Below, piece after piece: positions 59,201 through 64,000 of a stretch of DNA of 64,000 bases. The translations under genes were made by a program, and so were the position numbers. This DNA comes from Saccharothrix sp. ALI-22-I (GTDB lineage: Bacteria; Actinomycetota; Actinomycetes; Mycobacteriales; Pseudonocardiaceae). Every line of letters starts with the position of its first letter. The first letter of the stretch is position 1. Below the pieces are notes generated by a model, which saw nothing but the letters and a program-made list of their open reading frames with translations, was not told where the DNA came from and did no database searches. Location of the stretch: contig NZ_MTQP01000051.1 in the NCBI RefSeq assembly GCF_001984175.1, positions 90,982-154,981 on the forward strand, written 5' to 3'.

Positions 59201-61822
59201 GCCCGCGCCGGTGAGCGTCAGGCTCGGCTGCACCGAAACGGTGCCGGTGGCGGTCGCGGTGAACGACTGCTGCGGCGCGGTCAGCGTGGTCGCCGGGTAC
59301 ACGTCCTGCTCGTACGGCGGGTTGATCACGATCGTCGGGTCGCCGGCCGGGTTGGTCACCGGCACCCCGCCCTGCGCCGAGGTGTAGTGCGCCCTCGGCG
59401 TCCAGCGCAGCACGCCCGCGTCGATCGGCGAGTCGACCAGCAGCTTCCAGGACAGCGTGTCCCCCGCGGTGACCGGCACGTCCAGCGCGATCGGCGTGGT
59501 GCCGGCCGCGGTCGCGGACACGGTCTGCGCGAACACCTCGGTCGAACCGCGGGTGATCACCACCCGCACGTCGTCGGTGGTGGCCGCGGTCTTCACCAGG
59601 TCACCGGTCAGCCGCAGCGTGCCGGTCAGCGGCGCGACCACCGCCGACGGGCGCCCGGCCAGCGTGAAGTCCCGCGACGCCAGGTAGCGGTGGTCGTCCA
59701 GGCCGTTGACGTCGACCGACGCCGATTGCGAGGTGTAGGTGATCCGCGGGTCCCAGGAGACCTGGTCGAAGCGACCGTCCAACACCGACTGCACCCGGAA
59801 GTACAGCACGTCGCCACGCTGCACGGCGATCGAGCCGACCCCGGTCGGCGCGAACTCGATGTGGTCGGTCGGGCCGATGCGCTGCGACCACAGCTCGGTG
59901 TCCTCGTGCTGGATGGCCACCCGCACGCCGTCCGCCTTGCGGTAGCCGGCGCGCGCCGGACCGGTGTCCTCCACCAGGCGCACCCGGCCGTCCACCGCGA
60001 CCGTGCCGTCGTACGGCGCGACCCACCGGCGCACGCCGTCCAGCAACGGGAACGCGTCCACCTTGCGCTCGAACTCGGCGGTGCGGTCGCCGACCACGGG
60101 GCCGTTCACCGCGCCGGAACCGATCGGGGACGGTGTCTCCGCGCTGTTCAGCGTGTACGTCGGGTTCCCGCTGGCGTCCATCCGTCCGAACAGGACACCG
60201 CCGTTGTTCACCAGGTCGGTGATCCCGTCGCCGTTCACGTCGGCGAAGTAGCGATCCGAGGTGGTCGTGGTCGAGACGTAGTCCAACTGCGCGGCCACAC
60301 CGAAGTACGACTCGACGCCCACCGTGCCCGAGCTGGAGTCCTCCGACGAGATACCCGGCAGGGTGCTCAGCGGGATGGCCGTGTCACCGAACTCGGTCTG
60401 CCCACCGGGGCCGGACAGGTTCGGCCGGTAGAAGATGCCGCCACCGGAACGGAACACCTTGTCCGGCAGGTTGTCGCCGTTCACGTCGGACAGCGCCAAC
60501 AGTCCCTCCGACTCCCCTTCGCTGTAGCCGACCTTCACCCCGGCCGAGTTCGACTTGGTGATGCCGGCCGGGTTGTAACCCACGTACAGGTGCCCGCCGA
60601 CGCTGTTCGTCGAATTTGCCTGCAGCGCGCTCGCGTCACCGTCGATGATCCCGGCGGACAGCCCGTCACCCGGCACGTTCCAGTCGGACGAGGAGGTGAA
60701 CGCGTCGTAGTTGCCGCCCGCGTCGCGGATGTCGTCGAAGTAGTCGAAGGAGTGCGTGGTGAACAGGTGGTTGTCCGCGTCGAACTGCGACACCGACTGC
60801 AGCAGGGTCTTGGCGAACGCGCCGGTGCGGTAGTTGAGCTCGTAGGCGCGGATCAGCTGGTCGTCCAGCTTGACCTCGACGCGGCGCAGCAGGTCCGCGG
60901 TGACCTTCTTGAATCCCATCCGGGCGTCGATCTGCACATCCGGGCGGCGCGGCTCACCGCGGTCGCGGTCGCGCACGAAGGTGACCGAGTAGCGCCCCTC
61001 CGCCGAGCCGCTGCCGGTCCACGTGATCCGCTGCGGGTAGAGGGCGCGACCGGGCACCGTCGCGTTCGGCACGCCACCATCGGCGACCTTCGCGTGGTGC
61101 ACCCGCATCAGGTTGCCGTTCGCGTCCCGCACCTCACGCAGCACCCAGGTCGAGACGTTGCCGGCGTCGTCGGCCAACCGGGTCTCCTCATCCGACCCGT
61201 ACACCGACACGGTGCCCTTCTTGTCGGTGACCTCCCACGTGTAGTTGGTCGGGGAGTCGCCGTGCCGCACGATCTTCGCGAACTGGCCCTCGACCCTGGT
61301 GTGGAACACCTTCTCGGCGGTGCGCGCGGTGGGCGCGGCGCGGTGCGCGACCGGGGTGAGCTGCTCACCGCCCAGCAGGTAGGTCTCGGTCTCCAGGCCG
61401 CCGTTGTAACGCGGCACCCCCCACCGGGTCTCCACCGTGATCATCGGCAGCACGAGGTCCCAGCCGACACCGAGCCAGCCGTTGTCACCCGCCGAGTTGT
61501 ACTGCAACGCCAACGATGGCTGAACCCCCGCGCGACCCGGTGGGGTCTGCAACGGGTAGCTGAGCTTGGCCTCGCCGGTGGCGCTCGCGCCCGGCGCGTC
61601 GATCAGCGCCACCCCCTCGCCGGGGTTCGCCGCCTCTAGATCCTTGATCTGGTTCGGGTTGAACCCGACACCCTCCGGGTGCTCGGGAACGTCCACCGCG
61701 CCACTGCCACTGGTTGGCACGAAGCCGGCGACGGACGCCTGACTGCCAGGGATGAGCGCGGCCGCCACGAGGGCCAGGATCACCAAAACCGGAACTGACT
61801 GACGACGCCCACGCCCAGACAT
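53234..61822 (-). CDS. Secreted SpvB/FG-GAP/RHS polymorphic toxin with nuclease-like tip
   Basis: This 2862-residue protein starts with a Sec signal (VPVLVILALVAAALIPGSQA). An SpvB/TcaC-like region (SYPLQTPPGRAGVQPSLALQ, GWLGVGWDLVLP) with several FG-GAP loops (DVNGDNLPDKV, DVNGDGITDLV, DINGDNLPDKV) fills about the first 1490 residues. YD/RHS repeats follow, up to the core GLYYYGARYYNPRTSVWQSP with DPTGQ near 2628. The last 234 residues are variable; the tip holds GTRVHAEFARMIRAL, SVRMDAVVG and AIFDLKTG, a PD-(D/E)xK-like nuclease pattern. RHS shells encapsulate and deliver toxins against neighbours. AAAGGGG precedes the ATG. Confidence 0.93.
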   Translation of the reverse strand: MSGRGRRQSVPVLVILALVAAALIPGSQASVAGFVPTSGSGAVDVPEHPEGVGFNPNQIKDLEAANPGEGVALIDAPGASATGEAKLSYPLQTPPGRAGVQPSLALQYNSAGDNGWLGVGWDLVLPMITVETRWGVPRYNGGLETETYLLGGEQLTPVAHRAAPTARTAEKVFHTRVEGQFAKIVRHGDSPTNYTWEVTDKKGTVSVYGSDEETRLADDAGNVSTWVLREVRDANGNLMRVHHAKVADGGVPNATVPGRALYPQRITWTGSGSAEGRYSVTFVRDRDRGEPRRPDVQIDARMGFKKVTADLLRRVEVKLDDQLIRAYELNYRTGAFAKTLLQSVSQFDADNHLFTTHSFDYFDDIRDAGGNYDAFTSSSDWNVPGDGLSAGIIDGDASALQANSTNSVGGHLYVGYNPAGITKSNSAGVKVGYSEGESEGLLALSDVNGDNLPDKVFRSGGGIFYRPNLSGPGGQTEFGDTAIPLSTLPGISSEDSSSGTVGVESYFGVAAQLDYVSTTTTSDRYFADVNGDGITDLVNNGGVLFGRMDASGNPTYTLNSAETPSPIGSGAVNGPVVGDRTAEFERKVDAFPLLDGVRRWVAPYDGTVAVDGRVRLVEDTGPARAGYRKADGVRVAIQHEDTELWSQRIGPTDHIEFAPTGVGSIAVQRGDVLYFRVQSVLDGRFDQVSWDPRITYTSQSASVDVNGLDDHRYLASRDFTLAGRPSAVVAPLTGTLRLTGDLVKTAATTDDVRVVITRGSTEVFAQTVSATAAGTTPIALDVPVTAGDTLSWKLLVDSPIDAGVLRWTPRAHYTSAQGGVPVTNPAGDPTIVINPPYEQDVYPATTLTAPQQSFTATATGTVSVQPSLTLTGAGAETDSRVVFTVKKRGALLGKQIVQVTDGVVQAIPALSVPVTAGDELFFDFSSTDTALLAKVASHSATVDAAAVPTAVHTAAQQGAFAQPYRGWGAIGYQGNRERAAQPIAQSDLVIDEDFRDRLPDGPTEDDLPGFTANPTVTAPKIVVLAPTPGEQRWAGSDANTWVAAAGASSSRLGTDTIDVASDADFAGASAVSRRGSTEQISTTFGVGPLGGSLAKGDAESTVDFLDLNGDRYPDVVGSGGVQYSDMTGGLGDTRGSVGGNVRESDSEAYSVSASAGSPARTGGTARGTDVPSGRGTANTSQAGSEMPALGIGGNLGGGESETRHDLVDINGDNLPDKVYANGDAALNLGYTFAAREPWPGGPVNTGETENAGVNLGFNTDYYGFAGGVSASTGTGSADASLMDMNGDGLTDRVFAGSPVMVAINTGSGFNAPTPFRGSLDGVNADVNANFGGGVYFTFGFCFVFGCIVFNPGADASTGVGRTELALRDVNGDGYTDHVRSAEDDELVVAENRTGRTNLLKQVNRPMGGRIDLDYARDGNTYDQPDSRWVLSRSALFDGHTGDGEDIRLATFRYDNGKYDRFEREFYGYGTVVSEDRDPGNGDALYRSLTNEYRTDSFYTRGLLAKQTTTDAVGRRFTDVVNTYQLRDVATGAPADAGSPTATVFPQLVRTERNFYEGQAAAGKSTSVEMAYDEYGNLSRSVDRADAGAADDLDGVFGYSSDDPSCRAKHIVGVGTSVRETNGGTLMRRREATVDCATANVTQVRKYLADNSAAVTDLTYLPNGNIASVTDPVTKHGQRYRVDYGYDTVVGVHAESVTDSFGYRSTSTHDLRFALPTSQTDKNNQQIRRSYDPVGRVDSVTGPYEIPENRYTIDFEYHPEAVVPYAVTRHVDRAADGVRDDTIDTITFIDGVKRVLQIKKDASVATAAGAGPEPVMTVTGRQKVDLLGRAVESSYPVTEPKSGANTTFNPTYDAVTPTRTSYDVLDRTTRTVLPDLTSTSHAYGFGPDRTATTQFELVTTDANGKQRRTYSDVRDLTTSVKEFNPVGGQPVIWTSYRYDAMGKITAAIDDRDNTTTTAYDNLGRRTVIDNPDSGRTETRYDLADNITQKITSKLRAANRAIEYDYQFNRLAAIRYPTFTGNNVTYTYGAPGAADNGADRVIRVTDGAGTATRAYGPLGEQVRETRTVPTSILNGPARTYTTSYRYDSFNRVLDLTYPDGEVLTYTYDTGGLVNRATGHKGEFDYTYLARQDYDKFNQKLLTDTGTDVRTTYTYDAADRQLTNLRAQLPDGHRFQDISYSYDDIGNILQLRNNVALPHGKPIGGPSTQTYTYDDLYRLTSARGEYTYADNKLDRYSLDMSYDTIHNVLTKDQRHEIVVNPGTAEQAASIDSAESVRSEGFLSGSAVEKPTADSEPVSTPDEPVTEPAPVPYEGLYPPLGVIEEPEDEVLTAPLDDQLSSTKLGAADAGSLSASAVGAQANVQPQRKTSYEYDYAFTGAKPHAPSKIGPIDQGYDANGNLVDTINTMPPAPGKRRQMVWDEENRLACNQDHNRNQVIAQDPSVCVSPGQPATVRYYYDDQGTRVVKIAGPQHIYPNRNFSERNGAGYKHVFVGETRLLTKTVKPDSSYENHVFYFHNDHLGSSGYVTDEHAGLTEHIEYFASGETWVNEHPGQPTPVPYQYGGKELDEETGLYYYGARYYNPRTSVWQSPDPILGSYLDGETNGGVYSPVNLASYTYANNNPIQFTDPTGQSSKLWNRVVGVVKVVGGGAEAAGGVIFGTVTSPTVVGGVVGAAVATHGADVAWSGVRQVWTGDETSTYTSQAIQAAGVSRENAELIDAGISIIASGGTALLSRSSTRAAAAIGAAQAAAPNTVLQGFATASARTVGQGQGAVYGTRVHAEFARMIRALGRSDLHAEVSYLNGRVVPYGTRGSVRMDAVVGTQAAPTAIFDLKTGSAALTPSRIAQIRSHLPSGYQNIPIREINP

Positions 61823-62286
61823 ATTGCCCCTTTCGGCAACGCTGCACTGGTGCCCCCATCGGGACGTCGCGACGAGCCGTTACCCGACGCGTCGAAGCCC
61901 GACGTGGACCACCTGAATCGCGCAACGAAGACCCGAAATGCCCACGGAAAGCAGAGAACGAATATCCGAACAGCCGATTGATCGTTGGCGTCGGCCATGA
62001 GAGAGGCGACCACCTGCGGTTCTCCGCCGCGTTCGCGCTACTGGTGTGTCACGCAGCCTTGGCCGGGTAACGAGTCCTGTGGGGCGCCGGAACTCCGCAC
62101 TCCGTACGCCACGCGCGCGCAGATCGGTGGCACCGGCCACCGTCCCACACCGGCACCGGCGACTGGTGGCCATCAAGATCACCGGGTAGGCACCGGGTAC
62201 TCGAACCCACAGGAACGCGACACGGTCGTCTGGGACGACCACTGCGTGAAGATCGAGCGACGAGCCGGCAGAACCTCGAAACCGGC
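61823..62286. other. Divergent intergenic region, about 460 bp
   Basis: It lies between the toxin start and the small membrane-protein gene. It should contain the toxin promoter, but no clear -35/-10 pair was found. A plus-strand frame here (61985-62290) ends in a GTGA overlap with the next gene but has shadow-like composition. Confidence 0.35.
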
Positions 62287-62685
62287 GTGATCGAGAGACT
62301 GGCCGACCGCACGAACACCGCGGAGGCCGTCTGCGACACCTGCGGCGCAAGGCTGCTGATCACCGCCCAGTCCGACGTCGAGGTAGGGCGGCAGAAGCTC
62401 CGGCATCGGCGGTTCCACCGGCTGTGGCCGTTGTTCGGGCTGCTCACCGGCGCGTGTGGCTTCTGGCTCGTGACGGTTCTGCGTGCCGAGGACAGTTCGA
62501 CGATCACGTTCCTCACCGCCGCCGTCGCGGTTCTCGCCCTGGCTGCGCTGACGGCGCTGAGCCTGCTCTCGGCACCCGCCCGAGGCCGGTTCCCGCTGCG
62601 CGTCGAACGCGTCAACTACCGGCCCGACGGCTCCACGAGCCACCAGGCAGCGCTGGTCACCGTCGAGCGGGACACCAGCGCCTGA
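62287..62685 (+). CDS. Small membrane protein with a zinc-ribbon-like N terminus
   Basis: The 132-residue protein has one CxxC pair (AVCDTCGARLLITAQ) near the N terminus, then two adjacent membrane helices (LWPLFGLLTGACGFWLVTVL and TFLTAAVAVLALAALTALSL) and a soluble tail (PARGRFPLRVERVNYRPDGS). The GTG start has only a weak ribosome binding site. Codon use and composition look genuine. Nothing identifies a family and no operon partner is clear. Confidence 0.6.
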   Translation: MIERLADRTNTAEAVCDTCGARLLITAQSDVEVGRQKLRHRRFHRLWPLFGLLTGACGFWLVTVLRAEDSSTITFLTAAVAVLALAALTALSLLSAPARGRFPLRVERVNYRPDGSTSHQAALVTVERDTSA

Positions 62686-62870
62686 CGGGGGCCGCGGTGA
62701 ACGTGGTCGACATGGGCTCTCCACGCGGCGACGTGCGGCACGCGATCGCCGGCACCCGCACGTTCGTCCGGTGATGACCGCGAGATCCCTCGACCATCGG
62801 AGAAGGGCACGCAGCCCGGTCGATCTCGCGGCGGCTGTCACCCCTCCGGGTTCTTCGGGCCGAGTTCCTT

Positions 62871-63017
62871 GTGCTCCAAGGGCATGACCTCAGTGCCGAG
62901 GAGTTCGACCGCGGGATCAACGCGGTAGCCGGGCACCAGGAACGGTTTCCGGTCACGATGAAACGCGTCGCCGACGACCTCATCTACCCCCTGCATCCCC
63001 ACGACACCACCGGCTGA
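62871..63017 (+). CDS. Possible small protein or C-terminal remnant
   Basis: A 48-codon frame from a GTG reads VLQGHDLSAEEFDRGINAVA, GHQERFPVTMKRVADDLIYP, LHPHDTTG and stop. It looks protein-like, with a natural C terminus, but has no good ribosome binding site. The frame is open upstream to 62778 without an ATG. It is either a short gene or the tail of a decayed one. Minus-strand frames over it are less convincing. Confidence 0.3.
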   Translation: MLQGHDLSAEEFDRGINAVAGHQERFPVTMKRVADDLIYPLHPHDTTG

Positions 63018-63075
63018 GTCGGACACGCCCCCATAAGGCGACACGACCGACTCGGCCATGCGATCGGGCGGCCGG

Positions 63076-63531
63076 TCAGAAGCTGAAGTCCCGGATCGCC
63101 GCGCCTCCCGACGCAGCCGCCTCCTCGAAGAACACGACCAGATCCCGGTAGTTCAGCCGCAGGTAGTCGATGTCGTCGGCGTCCCAGAGGTGCTTCATGG
63201 GGTAGACGTCCTTCTCGCTCAGCTTCCGCGGATCGTAGTAGCCGGCCAACACCTCGAACGGCGTCGCGCTCAAGGCCTTGGCGGTCGCAGCGACCATGCT
63301 GTCGCTCCAGCCGAATAGGGTGCACTCCTCGTCGATTGGGTCGCCGTCCTCGTACACGTCGACACCCACCTCGGCCTCGTCCAGCAGGAACTGGATGCCA
63401 GCCCAGGACTTCTCGAGGAAGCAACACGGCAGGTCCTCGTCGTCCAGGTACTCCCGCGCCCACTCCGGGTCCGCGAACGCCCGGTCCAGTTCCTCCGGGG
63501 TGACCCGGGTGAACGACAGCGTCATGCCCAT
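63076..63531 (-). CDS. YfbM / DUF1877 family protein
   Basis: The protein has 151 residues. MGMTLSFTRVTPEELDRAFA at the N terminus, CCFLEKSWAGIQFLL, the DEECTLFGWSDSMVA region, YYDPRKLSEKDVYP and the C-terminal YLRLNYRDLVVFFEEAAASG match the DUF1877 (YfbM) family throughout at normal length. These are small cytosolic proteins of unknown function that often lie near toxin or mobile loci. The ATG at 63531 starts the family's typical MGM sequence. Confidence 0.88.
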   Translation of the reverse strand: MGMTLSFTRVTPEELDRAFADPEWAREYLDDEDLPCCFLEKSWAGIQFLLDEAEVGVDVYEDGDPIDEECTLFGWSDSMVAATAKALSATPFEVLAGYYDPRKLSEKDVYPMKHLWDADDIDYLRLNYRDLVVFFEEAAASGGAAIRDFSF

Positions 63532-63762
63532 GAATCCACCACTCCCACATCAGCTGCTTCGATCAGCGTCCAGTTTCCACGCCCACGAGGGCCGGCGCTG
63601 ACTATCCGCGGATGATGTCTGCCTTGATGTCGTCCTCTGATGAAGATCGTTAGCGCTCGAAGTGGCTACTTTGAGCGGCAGCTTCAGCGCTCGGACAACT
63701 ACTCCTCCAGGAGGGACCTAGTGCGGTGCGCGGGGCGGCGGGCGGCAGGTTAGTTTGCTCGG

Positions 63763-64000
63763 GTGAGTCTCCTCGATGATGTGGCCGAGCGCGACGGCTG
63801 GCGGTGCTGGGTGTGCGACGAGCCGGTCGATCCCGACATGTCGGTGAACGACCCGCGGGGGCCCAGCGTCGACAGCCGGACCGCCGACCGGAAGGCCAAG
63901 GTCGCCGAGCGGCTCGCGCACCGCGGGTGCAACACCCGCAAGGGCGCGGTCAAAGTGGTCATCGCCTGGCCGGACCGCCTGCACGTGGTCGAACCCGCGC
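63763..64000 (+). CDS. HNH-like hypothetical protein, N-terminal part (runs off the window)
   Basis: From a GTG at 63763 the frame stays open to the window end (79 residues). VAERDGWRCWVCDEPVDPDM and AERLAHRGCNTRKGAV contain a CxxC pair and a later His-Arg-Gly-Cys-Asn, the outline of an HNH-type zinc-bound nuclease core. Codon use is typical of the genome. The missing 3' end prevents certainty; it could also be a non-catalytic zinc protein. Confidence 0.7.
   Translation, partial: MSLLDDVAERDGWRCWVCDEPVDPDMSVNDPRGPSVDSRTADRKAKVAERLAHRGCNTRKGAVKVVIAWPDRLHVVEPA

Noticed and set aside
53282..61639. Two plus-strand open frames of over 1300 codons
   Set aside because: Both lie opposite the RHS toxin gene. 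Their low-complexity composition and lack of motifs mark them as shadows.
61985..62290. Plus-strand ORF overlapping the next gene by GTGA
   Set aside because: The composition is Pro/Arg/Thr-rich without recognisable motifs or a ribosome binding site. The overlap may be chance.
1..64000. CRISPR arrays, tRNA or rRNA genes
   Set aside because: No regular spacer-repeat array, cloverleaf with the expected conserved bases, or rRNA core sequence was found on either strand by eye.

Overview
The window is high-GC DNA with GTG, TTG and one apparent CTG start, many 4-base stop/start overlaps and a TTA-containing regulator. This points to a filamentous actinomycete, most likely a Pseudonocardiales member (inferred from gene style only). 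It splits into an accessory left arm (1-23.2 kb), a biosynthetic gene cluster (23.2-51.9 kb) and a toxin/hypothetical right arm (52.6-64 kb).

Left arm: a truncated GMC oxidoreductase; a LysR regulator divergent from a metallo-beta-lactamase-fold hydrolase with a clear LysR box between them; a LURP-one-like protein; a three-gene operon (pyranose-oxidase-like flavoenzyme, IolE-like TIM barrel, FG-GAP protein) that looks like oxidative glycoside catabolism; a conflict system made of a Trypco1-type protein and a 1633-residue trypsin-NACHT-solenoid protein; a secreted alpha/beta hydrolase; a maleate-isomerase-fold protein lacking the expected cysteines; a methyltransferase; and a double-HTH MerR regulator divergent from an erythromycin-esterase-type enzyme. 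At 20.8-23.2 kb lies a mobile-element graveyard: an IS30 transposase with an in-frame stop, split by a 3'-truncated group II intron, which is fused to the severed N terminus of a membrane NTPase-like gene, followed by the tail of an IS630 transposase.

Biosynthetic cluster: about 17 tightly packed minus-strand genes (38.9 to 23.2 kb) encode a reducing type II-like polyketide system. It has a ketoreductase, ACP, FabZ-type dehydratase, a GcvT-fold enzyme, a single-chain ketosynthase/chain-length-factor fusion, a nitroreductase, a flavoprotein, an epoxide-hydrolase-like enzyme, a malonyl transferase, two phosphopantetheinyl-transferase-like proteins, a SnoaL/zinc-ribbon protein, a second hydrolase, a beta-helix protein and a drug-type ABC exporter. 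No enoylreductase, aromatase or cyclase is seen, so a polyene-type chain is the simplest prediction. A divergent FAD monooxygenase follows. To the right lie a SARP regulator, a GT1 glycosyltransferase and the five-enzyme set (EvaA-E type) for a 3-amino-2,3,6-trideoxy-3-C-methyl hexose such as vancosamine; the general dTDP-glucose genes are absent. A LuxR-LAL regulator with a TTA codon lies beside the sugar genes, and repeated TAGGGG/CCCCTA motifs sit in two of the cluster's intergenic regions.

Right arm: a 2862-residue secreted SpvB/FG-GAP/RHS polymorphic toxin with a nuclease-like C terminus and an overlapping downstream candidate immunity gene, then small proteins (a zinc-motif membrane protein, a YfbM/DUF1877 protein) and a partial HNH-like gene at the edge. 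No rRNA, tRNA or CRISPR array was recognised.
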